Positions 46,624 through 56,974 are shown, numbered from the stretch's first letter. The stretch is 64,000 bases of DNA from Parabacteroides distasonis ATCC 8503 (GCF_000012845.1 NC_009615.1:3252501-3316500), one strand, 5' to 3'. A program made the numbers and translations. Notes: generated by a model from the letters alone, not told the origin.

Positions 46624-48315
46624 ATGAACAAAAAGTTTTTATTGCCATTCTTCGTATTGGCAGCCATTTTAACTCTTTCTTCTTGTTCAAACAAGTTGAA
46701 ACCGTTGGCAGAACAGTACATTAAAGCAGAGCCGCAGCCGCTAGAGGCTATCGGAGGCAAAGTTCCTGTAACGATCAACGCGACTTTCCCCGCTAAATGG
46801 TTCAACAAGAAAGCTGTTGTAACTGTAACTCCGGTATTGCGTTACCAGGGTGGCGAAGCTTGGGGCACTTCTTACACTTACCAAGGTGAGAAAGTAAAAG
46901 GTAACAACCAAGTAATCCCTCAAAAAGAAGGCGCTAACGTAACTATGAAGTCTTCTTTCACTTACAAACCCGAGATGAAAAAATCAGAATTGTATTTGAC
47001 TTTCGACGCGAAGATCAAAAACAAGACTGTTAAATTGCCGGACGTAAAGATCGGTGAAGGCGTTATCGCTACTTCCGAATTGGCAGACGCAGCTACTGCT
47101 ACAGCAGCTATCGCAGCTGATAAATTCCAACGTATTATCAAAGAGGCTCATGACGCTAACATCATGTTCTTGATCCAACAAGCTAACCTTCGCGCTCAAG
47201 AATTGAATTCTGACGCTATCAAAGAATGGAAAGATCTTGTTAAGAACGCAGACGAGGCTCCGAACCAGAATGTAGCTATCGAGATCAGCGCTTACGCTTC
47301 TCCTGATGGTGGTTTCAAATTGAACAACACGTTGGCTGAGAATCGTGAAGGAAACACTACGAAATATTTGAACAAGGAATTGAAGAAGATGAAAGTTGAC
47401 GCTCCGGTTGACGCTCGTTACACAGCTCAAGACTGGGAAGGCTTCAAGGAATTAGTTTCTGCTTCTAACTTGCAAGATAAAGACTTAGTATTGCGTGTGA
47501 TCTCTATGTACCAAGATCCTGAGACAAGAGAGAAAGAAATCAAGAATATCTCCGCTGTTTACTCTGACTTGGCTGAGACTATCCTTCCGCAATTACGTCG
47601 TTCTCGTTTGACCGCTAACATCGAGATCATCGGTAAGTCTGACGACGAGATCAGCGCTTTGGCTAAGAGCAATCCTTCTGAGTTGAATATCGAGGAAATC
47701 CTTTACGCCGCTACATTGACTAACAACGACGGTGAGAAGATGGCTATCTATACAAAAGCTTCTGAATTGTATCCTAACTGCTACCGCACTTGGAACAACA
47801 TCGGTATGATGGCATTCAAGGCTGGTGATTTGGCTAAGGCTGAGCAAATGTTTAACAAGTCTAACTCTGTTAAGAATAACGCTTCCGCTAACATGAACTT
47901 AGGTTTGATCGCATTAACGAAGGGTGACCAAGCTAAGGCTCAACAATTGTTCGGTAACGCTGCCGGCGTAAACGAATTGAGCGAGGCTCTTGGCGTTCTT
48001 TACTTAGAGCAAGGCGAATATGCTAAGGCTGTTAACTCTTTCGGTTCTGTTAAGACTAACAACGCTGCTTTGGCTCAGATCTTGGTTAAGGATTACAGCA
48101 AGGCTTCTCAGACTTTGAACGGTGTTGCTAAACCTGATGCTATCACCTCTTACTTGAAGGCTGTTGTTGCTGCTCGTACAAACGACGCTAACGGTGTAGT
48201 AAGCAACTTGAAGGCCGCTATCGCTGCTGACAAGAGCTTGGCTAAGGAAGCTGCTATCGACTTAGAGTTCGCTAAATATGCGACTAACTCTGACTTCTCA
48301 GCTTTAGTAAAATAA
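46624..48315 (+). CDS. TPR- and OmpA-like-domain lipoprotein, highly expressed
   Basis: A 563-residue outer-membrane lipoprotein with Cys21 in LTLSSC. A beta domain (about 35-150) has alternating charged and hydrophobic strands. A central region (about 170-330) resembles an OmpA-type peptidoglycan-binding fold (IEISAYASPDGGFKLN, NREGNTTKYLNKEL). TPR-like helices run from about 370 to the end (WNNIGMMAFKAGDLAKAEQMF, NLGLIALTKGDQAKAQQLF). Codon use is strongly biased (GCT, AAC, AAG, CGT), as in ribosomal genes, pointing to very high expression. The gene is monocistronic with a terminator at 48343. Exact role unknown; a structural or envelope-tethering function is plausible. Confidence 0.83.
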   Translation: MNKKFLLPFFVLAAILTLSSCSNKLKPLAEQYIKAEPQPLEAIGGKVPVTINATFPAKWFNKKAVVTVTPVLRYQGGEAWGTSYTYQGEKVKGNNQVIPQKEGANVTMKSSFTYKPEMKKSELYLTFDAKIKNKTVKLPDVKIGEGVIATSELADAATATAAIAADKFQRIIKEAHDANIMFLIQQANLRAQELNSDAIKEWKDLVKNADEAPNQNVAIEISAYASPDGGFKLNNTLAENREGNTTKYLNKELKKMKVDAPVDARYTAQDWEGFKELVSASNLQDKDLVLRVISMYQDPETREKEIKNISAVYSDLAETILPQLRRSRLTANIEIIGKSDDEISALAKSNPSELNIEEILYAATLTNNDGEKMAIYTKASELYPNCYRTWNNIGMMAFKAGDLAKAEQMFNKSNSVKNNASANMNLGLIALTKGDQAKAQQLFGNAAGVNELSEALGVLYLEQGEYAKAVNSFGSVKTNNAALAQILVKDYSKASQTLNGVAKPDAITSYLKAVVAARTNDANGVVSNLKAAIAADKSLAKEAAIDLEFAKYATNSDFSALVK

Positions 48316-48342
48316 TTAGAAAATATTCTTTCTAAATAAGAA

Positions 48343-48376
48343 AAAGACCTCATCCTTTTGGATGGGGTTTTTTTAT
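48343..48376 (+). terminator. Terminator of the TPR lipoprotein gene
   Basis: AAGACCTCATCC - TTTT - GGATGGGGTT followed by seven T; strong intrinsic terminator. Confidence 0.85.
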
Positions 48377-48464
48377 ATTCCACCCACTCAAGCCTATATT
48401 TCAGAATATTGCAACACTTCAAAATAAATATTGATTATCAATGACTTTTTATAAAATAAATCCG

Positions 48465-48472
48465 TAGATTTG
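48465..48472 (+). promoter_or_regulatory. -7 box of the LruC-domain gene
   Basis: TAGATTTG matches TAnnTTTG, 51 bp before the ATG at 48524. The -33 position is T-rich (CTTTTT) without an exact TTTG. Confidence 0.45.
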
Positions 48473-48523
48473 CAAAATTCAATAAAGTTGTTGTAAATAT
48501 TAATCAAATAGGGTAAAGAAATT

Positions 48524-50275
48524 ATGAGATCACAAATCTGGAAACAAATGGTGTGGGTATTTTGTCTGCTCTTCCTTATGGAATCATGCGTTAAGCATGA
48601 CATTTATCAAGGAGAAGACCCCTCGGTAGATCCTCAAGAACCTACCAAAGAAGAAGATTACATAGCCCAGTTCGAGAATTTCGAGAACATACAGGTTAAC
48701 ATATCTTCTCAGCATGAAGGGACCCTATATTCTATTTATTATGAATATCCTTATGAGGAAGGCTCTTTAGTCAAAGATCCTTATTTAATTGGTAAAACTC
48801 CGATCCTTATGGCTCTGGAAGTACCTACACACGTAAAGAAACTCTATATCCTAAGAGGGGATGGGGAACTTATCGAGAGCGATGTAAAGGATATCACGAT
48901 CGGTAGCGGAACCAAAAGCAGTTTACGGGCTACAAATGCGATCAGTGATGAAGTCCTTCATCTGATCAATAACAAATACTTCCCGGAAAAGTCATACAAT
49001 GTGAAAAGCGAAGATTTATATAGATGTTCTGATCTAAAAATCACGGAAACCGTTTTTACCAGTAGCTTTGAGAAAGCGGATATTTGGCTAACCTATATAA
49101 GCGACGGAGGAATGTCCAAAGGCAACAGTAATATGCATGGTAAAATTTGGTTCTATACATATCCCTCCGAGAAGATGGAGAACCTTACTTTAGATGACTG
49201 CACCTTCTATGGAAAAACTAATGGTGCTATCCAAGTCACTGACTTCAATACGATCAACCAAGGCGATAATTATATATTCTACTCCAAAGAAGAACAGCCA
49301 AAGGCCCAAGCAGGAGAATATACCCGAATACCCTTGGGAAGATTCGACAAGGGGCTCAACGTCGGCTTCGTATATCGAGGCACAGACCGTCCACAGTTCT
49401 CCACTCCGGCATTAAATGGGCCGGATAACAATAAAGTACCAGATAATGGGACATTCTCCCATAATTACGTAGGCCATACCTTAAAATATGGTAATTCCTC
49501 TTTCAAAATAGAGAAAAACGTAGCAAACGGCTTCATTCACCACATTCAAGAAGGTGATTTTGAAGGAAATGTACTGGGAATGGAAAATCGCTGCCCAAAC
49601 TATAGGGCCTATGATGGAGACTACAACGATATGCTTTGTCTAATCGAAAGTAATCCCGTTGCCATCGAGCCGGCAGAGCCGGTAACCCCTCCCGTCATAG
49701 AATCGCAAACGAACAAGAAAGGATTCCTCTTGTTCGAAGATAATTATCCAAACCAAGGCGATTTCGATTTCAATGACGCTGTCATATATTATAATATCAC
49801 AGCATATACCGATAAGAGTACCGCAGATGTTTATGCCCAGTTACTGGCTAAAGGCTGTACATTCCACAACCAATTTGGATTTAAGGACGCCAATGGACTA
49901 ACTCCCTTTTTCTCCGATGTCAATGGATATGTCAATGTGAGAAAATTCGACAAGGAACCGGAAAGTGGGATTACAAAGACATTAACATATAGTGCGACTC
50001 AGCTGATCATGCCTTACATTGATAACGGGAAGGGACCGGTAAGTAAAAACGTCAAGAATACGGATCTATACCCATATGTATTGGATATTCCTTATTCGGA
50101 AAGTCAACCTTTCCGTTGGTGTATAGAGAATAAAAGCATCGACGAAGCTTATAATTTTGACCAAGATTACCGAAAGGCACATGGAGATTGGTATGAGACT
50201 CCTAAAGATGAATCGTTAGTGATACAATTTACCACTCCGGATGAAGAGAAGAAAGATCCGGAAAATAAAGAATGA
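48524..50275 (+). CDS. LruC-domain surface lipoprotein
   Basis: A 583-residue lipoprotein with Cys22 in LFLMESC followed by an acidic, proline-rich linker (GEDPSVDPQEP). The C-terminal half carries a LruC/DUF4842-like domain: FLLFEDNYPNQGDFDFNDAVIYY (about 400-422) with Asp- and Asn-rich, probably calcium-binding loops, and an earlier related motif RAYDGDYNDMLCLIES. Such proteins are exposed lipoproteins of unknown ligand in Bacteroidales. It sits alone between two terminators. Confidence 0.78.
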   Translation: MRSQIWKQMVWVFCLLFLMESCVKHDIYQGEDPSVDPQEPTKEEDYIAQFENFENIQVNISSQHEGTLYSIYYEYPYEEGSLVKDPYLIGKTPILMALEVPTHVKKLYILRGDGELIESDVKDITIGSGTKSSLRATNAISDEVLHLINNKYFPEKSYNVKSEDLYRCSDLKITETVFTSSFEKADIWLTYISDGGMSKGNSNMHGKIWFYTYPSEKMENLTLDDCTFYGKTNGAIQVTDFNTINQGDNYIFYSKEEQPKAQAGEYTRIPLGRFDKGLNVGFVYRGTDRPQFSTPALNGPDNNKVPDNGTFSHNYVGHTLKYGNSSFKIEKNVANGFIHHIQEGDFEGNVLGMENRCPNYRAYDGDYNDMLCLIESNPVAIEPAEPVTPPVIESQTNKKGFLLFEDNYPNQGDFDFNDAVIYYNITAYTDKSTADVYAQLLAKGCTFHNQFGFKDANGLTPFFSDVNGYVNVRKFDKEPESGITKTLTYSATQLIMPYIDNGKGPVSKNVKNTDLYPYVLDIPYSESQPFRWCIENKSIDEAYNFDQDYRKAHGDWYETPKDESLVIQFTTPDEEKKDPENKE

Positions 50276-50320
50276 AGGATACACACTCATTGAAGGATCT
50301 CTAAAATCCTAACATCATAT

Positions 50321-50358
50321 AAAAAACGGCGGGCTTTTTAAAGGCCCGCCGTTTTTTG
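50321..50358. terminator. Terminator between LruC-domain gene and typA
   Basis: AAAAAACGGCGGGC / GCCCGCCGTTTTTT, a perfect 14-bp stem between converging genes, with T runs both ways. Confidence 0.93.
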
Positions 50359-50380
50359 TATCTATTAATAGAAGAATATA

Positions 50381-52177
50381 TTATCTACCTTGGCGCTTAC
50401 GCTCTGTCTCATCCAAGATGATCTTACGCATACGCATATTATTCGGGGTGATCTCTACGTACTCATCGCCCTTGATGTACTCAAGCGCATCCTCTAGGCT
50501 GAATACGATAGGAGGAGCCAAGGAAACTTTGTCGTCCGAACCAGAGGCACGCATATTCGTCAACTTCTTGGATTTGGTAACATTTACCACCAAGTCATTG
50601 TCCTTGGTATGCTCACCAACCACCTGTCCAGCGTAAACCTCCTCGCCCGGGGCGATGAAGAAACGTCCGCGGGATTGCAAGTTATTCAGGGCATAAGCGA
50701 AAGCCTGACCTGTCTCCATAGCGATAATCGAACCATTCATACGTCGTTCGATATCACCCTTCCACGGTTGATATTCCAAGAAACGGTGTGCCATGATAGC
50801 CTCACCGGCAGAGGCGGTCAATACAGCGTTGTTCAAACCGATAATACCACGGGAAGGAATCGTGAACTCCAAGTGCATACGACCATTCTTGCTTTCCATC
50901 ATGGTCATCTCGCCCTTACGTTTCGTTACCATATCGATAATACGGCTAGAGCATTCCTCCGGAAGATTCACCGTCAATTGCTCTACCGGCTCACATTTCT
51001 CACCATCGATCTCCTTGATGATAACCTGAGGCTGACCTACCTGCAACTCGTATCCCTCACGACGCATCGTCTCGATCAATACAGACAAGTGAAGCACGCC
51101 ACGGCCATATACCAACCAAGAATCAGCGGAATCAGTAGGAACTACGCGTAAAGCCAAGTTCTTATCCAATTCTTTCTGCAAACGGTCAAAAATATGACGG
51201 GAAGTAACAAACTTACCATCCTTACCAAAGAACGGAGAATTGTTGATCGTGAAAAGCATAGACATCGTAGGCTCGTCGATAGCGATCGTTGGCAATGGCT
51301 CCGGCTCGTTCACGTCGGCGATAGTCTCACCGATCTCGAAACCATCGATACCGATAATAGCGCAAATATCCCCGGACTGCACGGAATCAACTTTCGTACG
51401 TCCCAAGCCCTCGAATACATCCACTTCCTTGATCCTCGATTTCACCATACTACCATCACGCTTACAAAGCATGACATCTTGGCCCTCTTTCAACTCGCCA
51501 CGGTGTACACGTCCTACGGCGATACGACCTACATACTTAGAATAATCCAAAGAAGTAATCAACATCTGCGGAGTACCCTCCAACATCTTTGGTTCGGGGA
51601 TATACTTGATGATCGCATCAAGCACAGCCGCGATATCCTCTTTCGGCTCCTTCCAATCCTCGGACATCCAGCCCTGCTTGGCGGAACCATAAATAGTAGG
51701 GAAGTCAAGCTGCTCCTCGGTAGCATCCAGACTAAACATCAAGTCGAATACCATTTCCTGCACTTCCGACGGGCGGCAATTCGGCTTATCCACCTTATTA
51801 ATTACCACGATCGGCTTCAAACCCAGTTGAATCGCTTTTTGCAAAACAAAACGAGTCTGCGGCATAGGCCCCTCAAAGGCGTCTACCAATAGCAAACAAC
51901 CATCCGCCATATTCAAGACACGCTCCACCTCGCCACCAAAGTCGGCGTGGCCCGGAGTGTCAATAATATTGATCTTATATCCCTTATAATTGATAGACAC
52001 GTTCTTGGCAAGAATCGTGATACCTCGTTCCCGTTCCAGATCATTGTTATCCATGAACTGATCCGGTTCTGCCTGTCCTTCACGGAAAAGCTTACCGGCT
52101 AATAACATCTTATCCACGAGCGTCGTTTTGCCGTGGTCTACGTGCGCGATAATCGCAATGTTTCTGATCTTTTGCAT
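50381..52177 (-). CDS. typA: Translational GTPase TypA/BipA
   Basis: A 598-residue ribosome-associated GTPase that helps 50S assembly and stress adaptation. G motifs: [11 protein letters not shown] (11-21), the switch [23 protein letters not shown], and NKVDKP. Domains EF-Tu II, III and V follow, with the BipA-specific C-terminal domain including [21 protein letters not shown] and the basic tail ETERKRQGR. Length is normal. A -7 box TATTTTTG lies on the reverse strand at 52199-52206. It is divergent from rpsO. Confidence 0.97.
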   Translation of the reverse strand: MQKIRNIAIIAHVDHGKTTLVDKMLLAGKLFREGQAEPDQFMDNNDLERERGITILAKNVSINYKGYKINIIDTPGHADFGGEVERVLNMADGCLLLVDAFEGPMPQTRFVLQKAIQLGLKPIVVINKVDKPNCRPSEVQEMVFDLMFSLDATEEQLDFPTIYGSAKQGWMSEDWKEPKEDIAAVLDAIIKYIPEPKMLEGTPQMLITSLDYSKYVGRIAVGRVHRGELKEGQDVMLCKRDGSMVKSRIKEVDVFEGLGRTKVDSVQSGDICAIIGIDGFEIGETIADVNEPEPLPTIAIDEPTMSMLFTINNSPFFGKDGKFVTSRHIFDRLQKELDKNLALRVVPTDSADSWLVYGRGVLHLSVLIETMRREGYELQVGQPQVIIKEIDGEKCEPVEQLTVNLPEECSSRIIDMVTKRKGEMTMMESKNGRMHLEFTIPSRGIIGLNNAVLTASAGEAIMAHRFLEYQPWKGDIERRMNGSIIAMETGQAFAYALNNLQSRGRFFIAPGEEVYAGQVVGEHTKDNDLVVNVTKSKKLTNMRASGSDDKVSLAPPIVFSLEDALEYIKGDEYVEITPNNMRMRKIILDETERKRQGR

Positions 52178-52269
52178 TGAAGACTAATTTATTGGCTGCA
52201 AAAATACGATATTTTTACGATATATATATGACATTCATGCTTCAAAACACAAAAAAGATAGCAGAATCT

Positions 52270-52300
52270 ATTGCAAATCAAAAAGGAATGCCTACCTTTG
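52270..52300 (+). promoter_or_regulatory. rpsO promoter
   Basis: ATTG (52270-52273), a 19-nt spacer and TACCTTTG (52293-52300): one mismatch to the Bacteroidetes consensus. It is 47 bp upstream of the rpsO ATG. Confidence 0.75.
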
Positions 52301-52347
52301 CGACCGCTTAGATAACATAGTATTAATTTATTAAAGTAAAAAGAATC

Positions 52348-52617
52348 ATGTATTTAGATTCAGCAAAGAAACAAGAATTATTTGAAAAGTATGGCAAATC
52401 AGCTACTAACACAGGTTCTGCTGAGAGCCAAATCGCATTGTTCACATTCCGTATCTCTCACTTGACAGAGCACTTGAAAGTGAATCACAAAGATTACGCT
52501 ACGGAAAGATCATTGAAGATGTTGGTAGGTAAACGTCGTCGTTTATTGGACTATCTGATCAAGACTGACATCGAGAGATACCGCGCTATCATCAAAGAAC
52601 TTGGTATCAGAAAGTAA
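52348..52617 (+). CDS. rpsO: 30S ribosomal protein S15
   Basis: An 89-residue primary 16S-binding protein of the small subunit. The family signature is clear: TGSAESQIALFTFRISHLTEHL, then HKDYATERSLKMLVGKRRRLLDYL, each read in part here. Length is standard. Monocistronic, ending at a strong terminator, and divergent from typA. Confidence 0.98.
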   Translation: MYLDSAKKQELFEKYGKSATNTGSAESQIALFTFRISHLTEHLKVNHKDYATERSLKMLVGKRRRLLDYLIKTDIERYRAIIKELGIRK

Positions 52618-52640
52618 GAAAAAGCTTACTCGAAAATATT

Positions 52641-52676
52641 AAAAAGGGCAATCCCAAATGGGTATTGCCCTTTTTA
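52641..52676 (+). terminator. rpsO terminator
   Basis: AAAAAGGGCAATCCC / GGGTATTGCCCTTTTT; long stem with T run. Confidence 0.9.
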
Positions 52677-52776
52677 TTTGTCTTAATCCTAGATATAATA
52701 AAATATTAATGTAAATTTGCGCCGTTTAGTATCAAATTATCAAACATTACAGGACTATAAATAACAAATCATACAC

Positions 52777-53358
52777 ATGGGAAACAACAAAATTATAGGC
52801 GCGAAAATTAAAAATATCCGGGAATCGAAACAACTCTCTATCGAGGAGGTAGCCGAACGCTCCGGGTTAGGTATCGAACAGATCGAACGTATCGAGGGTA
52901 ACTTGGATTTTCCATCTTTGGCCCCTCTTATCAAAATAGCACGGGTATTAGGGGTACGTTTGGGTACATTCTTGGATGACCAAGCGGAGCTAGGCCCGGT
53001 CGTATGCCGCAAAAAGGACAGCGAGGCCGATGGTATCGGGTTCACGAACAACGCGACACAAGGGCACAAGCATATGGATTACCACTCGCTCTCGCAAGAT
53101 AAGTCCGGCCGCCATATGGAACCCTTCTTGATCGAGATCGCTCCCTCCGAGGAAGGCGAGGATTTCATCCTGTCCACGCATGAGGGAGAGGAGTTTATCT
53201 ACGTATTGAATGGCGTCGTAGAGATCAATTACGGAAAGAACACCTATATCCTAGAGGAAGGCGATAGCATCTATTATGATTCCATCGTGGCGCATCATGT
53301 ACATGCGGCAGCCGACAACAAGGCCCGAATCCTAGGAGTTGTCTATACACCTTATTAA
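52777..53358 (+). CDS. XRE-family regulator with C-terminal cupin
   Basis: A 193-residue cytoplasmic regulator. The N-terminal lambda-repressor-like HTH (about 5-65) shows KIKNIRESKQLSIEEVAERS and LAPLIKIARVLGVRLGTFL. A cupin domain follows (about 110-190) with HEGEEFIYVLNGVVEINYG and EEGDSIYYDSIVAHHVHA, suggesting it binds a small ligand. It precedes an acyl-CoA synthetase gene by 12 bp, and this pair is probably one operon, with the cupin sensing a metabolite of that pathway. A -7 box TAAATTTG is at 52712-52719. Confidence 0.9.
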   Translation: MGNNKIIGAKIKNIRESKQLSIEEVAERSGLGIEQIERIEGNLDFPSLAPLIKIARVLGVRLGTFLDDQAELGPVVCRKKDSEADGIGFTNNATQGHKHMDYHSLSQDKSGRHMEPFLIEIAPSEEGEDFILSTHEGEEFIYVLNGVVEINYGKNTYILEEGDSIYYDSIVAHHVHAAADNKARILGVVYTPY

Positions 53359-53370
53359 ATCCAGCGTTTT

Positions 53371-55020
53371 ATGGAATTACATAACAGAACCCTTGGCCAA
53401 TGGCTGGAACATTGGGCCGAGACTACACCGGACAAGGAATATATCGTTTATTCGGACCGTGACTTACGTTTCACTTGGAGCGAATTCAACAAGCGTGTGG
53501 ACGACATGGCGAAAGGCATGCTGGCGATCGGTATCACTCATGGCACACATGTCGGCGTATGGGCGACAAACGTACCGGATTGGCTGACTTTCTTATATGC
53601 CGGAGCCAAGATCGGTGCCGTACTAGTCACGATCAACACCAACTATAAACAAAGCGAACTGGAATATCTGGTTGAGAACGCCGATATCCATACGATGTGT
53701 ATCACGGACGGCGTGTTTGATGGAAGTTACGTGGACATGGTCTATACCATGTTGCCGGAATTGAAGACCTCTCAACGGGGGTATTTGAAAAGCAAGCGTT
53801 TCCCACGCTTGAGAAATGTAGTATATATCGGACAGGAGAAATACAGGGGTATGTACAATACGCCCGAGATGTTGCTCCTCGGACAAAATATCAAGGATGA
53901 GACCTTAGAGGCTGCCAAAGCGAGAGTAAATTGCCACGACGTTGTCAATATGCAATATACTTCCGGTACGACCGGCTTCCCGAAAGGGGTCATGTTGACT
54001 CACTACAACATCGCCAACAACGGTTTCTTGACGGGTGAGCATATGAAATTCACCGCCGACGATAAGCTTTGTTGCTGCGTACCTCTCTTTCATTGCTTTG
54101 GTGTGGTATTAGCTTCCATGAACGTATTGACGCATGGATGTACGCAAGTGATGGTCGAGAAATTCGATCCGCTATTGGTATTAGCTTCTATACATAAAGA
54201 GCGTTGCACGGCCGTGTACGGCGTGCCTACCATGTTCATTGCCGAGCTGAACCACCCGATGTTCGAGATGTTCGACCTCACGTCGTTACGTACCGGTATT
54301 ATGGCAGGTTCGCTTTGCCCGGTTGAACTCATGAAAACCGTGGACGAGAAGATGCATATGCGTGTAACCAGCGTGTATGGATTGACAGAGACCTCACCGG
54401 GTATGACCCACTCCCGTATCGAAGATCCGGCCGAGGTGCGTTATAATACTGTAGGCCATGAGTTCGAATTTACCGAGGTACGGGTTATCGATCCGGAGAC
54501 CGGCGAAGAATGCCCCGTCGGCGTACAGGGCGAGATGTGTAACCGCGGTTATAATAACATGAAAGGTTACTATAAAAACGAAGCCGCCACCAATGAGGCG
54601 ATCGACAAGGATGGCTTCCTGCATTCCGGCGACTTGGGCGTTCGTGATGAGAATGGAAACTTCCGTATCACCGGCCGTATCAAGGACATGATTATCCGCG
54701 GGGGCGAGAATATCTATCCCCGTGAGCTGGAGGAGTTCCTCTATCATTTCCCCGGCGTGAAAGACGTGCAAGTAGCTGCTGTTCCTTCCAAGAAATATGG
54801 AGAGGAAGTGGGTGCCTTTATCATCCTTCACGATGGTGTGACGGCTACGGAGGAAGAGGTGAAAGACTTCTGCCGCGGAAAGATCGCCCGGCATAAGATC
54901 CCGAAATACATCTTCTTCGTCGATACCTTCCCGATGACCGGAAGCGGAAAGATACAGAAGTTCAAGTTGAAAGACCTCGGGCTGAAACTATTGCAAGAGC
55001 AAGGTATCACGCCGGCCTAA
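53371..55020 (+). CDS. Acyl-CoA synthetase (AMP-binding)
   Basis: A 549-residue ANL-superfamily ligase that activates a carboxylic acid to its CoA ester. Motifs: [18 protein letters not shown] (about 190-207), [34 protein letters not shown] and the [19 protein letters not shown] block, with the C-terminal lysine in [15 protein letters not shown]. It resembles medium-chain or fatty-acyl-CoA synthetases of the FadD3/FadK-like branch. It is translated with the upstream XRE-cupin regulator (12-bp gap). Substrate not predictable. Confidence 0.92.
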   Translation: MELHNRTLGQWLEHWAETTPDKEYIVYSDRDLRFTWSEFNKRVDDMAKGMLAIGITHGTHVGVWATNVPDWLTFLYAGAKIGAVLVTINTNYKQSELEYLVENADIHTMCITDGVFDGSYVDMVYTMLPELKTSQRGYLKSKRFPRLRNVVYIGQEKYRGMYNTPEMLLLGQNIKDETLEAAKARVNCHDVVNMQYTSGTTGFPKGVMLTHYNIANNGFLTGEHMKFTADDKLCCCVPLFHCFGVVLASMNVLTHGCTQVMVEKFDPLLVLASIHKERCTAVYGVPTMFIAELNHPMFEMFDLTSLRTGIMAGSLCPVELMKTVDEKMHMRVTSVYGLTETSPGMTHSRIEDPAEVRYNTVGHEFEFTEVRVIDPETGEECPVGVQGEMCNRGYNNMKGYYKNEAATNEAIDKDGFLHSGDLGVRDENGNFRITGRIKDMIIRGGENIYPRELEEFLYHFPGVKDVQVAAVPSKKYGEEVGAFIILHDGVTATEEEVKDFCRGKIARHKIPKYIFFVDTFPMTGSGKIQKFKLKDLGLKLLQEQGITPA

Positions 55021-55060
55021 CGATTTAGTGGACAGTTAACAGTTACTTTAAAATCCTCAT

Positions 55061-55094
55061 AATGGGCGGCACGATCTTCCCGTGTCGCCCATTT
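55061..55094 (+). terminator. Terminator of the XRE/acyl-CoA synthetase operon
   Basis: AATGGGCGGCACG / CGTGTCGCCCATT, a 13-bp stem followed by TTTCC. It ends 13 bp before the AraC gene start at 55107, so that gene needs its own promoter or readthrough. Confidence 0.8.
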
Positions 55095-55106
55095 TCCTAA
55101 AGAACG

Positions 55107-55925
55107 ATGGACGGGATCAACACACTGCGTTACTCGGATTTATTTTTAGCGATGTATTTCGATGGCGGAAAGAGCTGCCTGCACCGGAATCATTCGCATG
55201 TGTTGGTGTATGTATACTCCGGAGAGATGGTAATCGACGAGAAAGGCCAAATCACCCGGTTACATAAAGGAGAATGCGCTTTCATCCGCAAGGACTTCAG
55301 CGTACAGATGACGAAACAAGCATGGAATGGCGAGCAGTTCAAGGCGATCTTCTTGATGTTCACCATGAAGTTCCTACGCGACTTTTACAGCAAATTAGAT
55401 CGAAATACTCTCCCTAAAGACGCCAAGCGAGATCAGGTAAGCCTTTACAAGCTACCGTCCAACCGTCCCGATATCGTAAGCTTGTTTGAGTCGATGACCC
55501 CTTATTTCAATTCCAAGATCCAACCGACAGACGAATTGCTTCAACTAAAAATGGTCGAGGGCGTCTATGTGTTGCTCAATACCGACAAGAATCTATATGC
55601 CTCTATCTTCGATTTTACCGATCCATGGAAGATAGACATACTGGAATTTATGGAGCGGAATTATATGAACGATATTTCCATGGAAGAAATCGCCAACTAT
55701 ACGGGACGCAGTCTCTCCACATTTAAACGTGATTTCAAGAAATGTAGCGCTCTCTCGCCCCGGGAATGGCTCATCCGACGCCGCCTTGAAGCCGCACATG
55801 GGCTGATACGTAAGGGGGGGCGTAAGGTCTCGGAGATTTGTTTCGAGGTAGGCTTCAAGAACCTTTCCCATTTCTCGAAAATCTATAAGATAGCGTATGG
55901 CGTACCGCCAACCGAGGATATATAA
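55107..55925 (+). CDS. AraC-family transcriptional regulator
   Basis: A 272-residue regulator. The N-terminal cupin-like ligand domain (about 1-150) has HVLVYVYSGEMVIDEKGQ and HKGECAFIRKDF. The C-terminal AraC/XylS double HTH (about 180-272) shows SMEEIANYTGRSLSTFKRDF and KVSEICFEVGFKNLSHFSKIY. ATG 55107 is the first plausible start. It precedes a short-chain dehydrogenase gene by about 110 bp in the same direction; regulation of that gene is possible but the sequence shows no operator. The gene is compositionally like its neighbours. Confidence 0.9.
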   Translation: MDGINTLRYSDLFLAMYFDGGKSCLHRNHSHVLVYVYSGEMVIDEKGQITRLHKGECAFIRKDFSVQMTKQAWNGEQFKAIFLMFTMKFLRDFYSKLDRNTLPKDAKRDQVSLYKLPSNRPDIVSLFESMTPYFNSKIQPTDELLQLKMVEGVYVLLNTDKNLYASIFDFTDPWKIDILEFMERNYMNDISMEEIANYTGRSLSTFKRDFKKCSALSPREWLIRRRLEAAHGLIRKGGRKVSEICFEVGFKNLSHFSKIYKIAYGVPPTEDI

Positions 55926-56031
55926 TATTTATAATGGCCCACACAACAAAGCTATTTGAACCACATAACAAAGCCTCTATACCACTCCCTCCTTATCTTC
56001 GCGACATAAATAATAACAAAATGTAAATCAA

Positions 56032-56793
56032 ATGATCATGACAAAGACAATGGAAGAGAAAGTAGCTTTAGTAACCGGTTCAGCGATGGGTATCGGACTC
56101 GCTTGCGCTGAAGCCTTCGCCAAGGCTGGATACATAACCGTATTGGCAGACATCCGTGAGCCGGGAGAACAAGTAGAGAAATTAGTAGCCGAGGGACAGA
56201 AGGCCGTAGCATATCGGTGCGACGTATCAAACACGCAAGCCGTAAAAGAGATGATCGACTGGACCGTAGCTACCTACGGAAGACTGGATGCGGCTCTTAA
56301 CAACGCAGGCATACAAACACCGCAACGCCCAATGGCGGAAATCACCGACGATGAATTCGACCGTACCGTGGCTGTGGATTTGAAAGGTGTCTGGAACTGC
56401 ATGCGTTATGAGATCCTGCAAATGCTGAAACAAGGCGGCGGCGCCATCGTCAACACCTCATCGCAAGGTGGAGTCACGGGATTTCCGGGGCAAGCGGCCT
56501 ACATAGCCTGTAAGCATGCCGTTATCGGACTGACACGTACCGCCGCTATCGACTATGCGGCAAAGAATATCCGCATCAATGCCGTATGTCCGGGCGTTAT
56601 CCGTACGCCGATGGCGGAAGACTTAATGCGGCGTGACCCTTCCTTGGAGAAGGAGCTGGTGCGCGACATTCCCGCAGGGCGGCTCGGCAAACCGGAAGAG
56701 ATCGCCAACGCCGTACTTTAGCTATGCAGCCCGCAAGCGAGCTTCGTAGATGGCCACGCGCTATTGGTAGATGGAGCCTTCAGTATTCATTAA
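56032..56793 (+). pseudogene. Short-chain dehydrogenase/reductase with in-frame amber stop
   Basis: An NAD(P)-dependent SDR of 253 codons interrupted by TAG at codon 230 (56719-56721). Before the stop it has the TGSAMGIG cofactor loop, LNNAG, NTSSQGG and the catalytic YIACK. After the stop the same frame continues LCSPQASFVDGHALLVDGAFSIH and ends at TAA 56791-56793, exactly the usual SDR C-terminus. Relatives have Trp or Tyr at the stop position (AVLWLCS), so one base change explains it. The truncated product (229 residues) lacks the last strand that shapes the core and the tetramer interface. Alternative starts at Met3 or Met7. It could be a recent pseudogene, a sequencing error, or a suppressed stop. 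Confidence 0.85.
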
Positions 56794-56815
56794 ATCGCAA
56801 AACTACAGAGAGTCC

Positions 56816-56886
56816 AATACTGCAATGCAGGTTGCAGTAATGCTGCATGGCTGTTGCAGAACTACTGCAAGGCAGGTTGCAGTAAC
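56816..56886. repeat. 22-bp-period hairpin array 3
   Basis: CTGCA left arms (TGCA at 56821, 56844, 56866) alternate with TTGCAG right arms (56832, 56854, 56877); spacings are 22-23 bp. Three hairpin units of unlike loops. It lies in the 208-base gap between the dehydrogenase and ahcY; the rest of the gap holds only a -7 box. Confidence 0.8.
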
Positions 56887-56966
56887 AAACCCACCTACCC
56901 CTCGGCAAGCCTCTGCCCTAGATGGAAATTCATAGATAAAGAACACCTACTATCAACGCTTTTTCG

Positions 56967-56974
56967 TACCTTTG
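56967..56974 (+). promoter_or_regulatory. -7 box of ahcY
   Basis: TACCTTTG matches TAnnTTTG, 28 bp before the ATG at 57002. No TTTG at -33. Confidence 0.55.
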
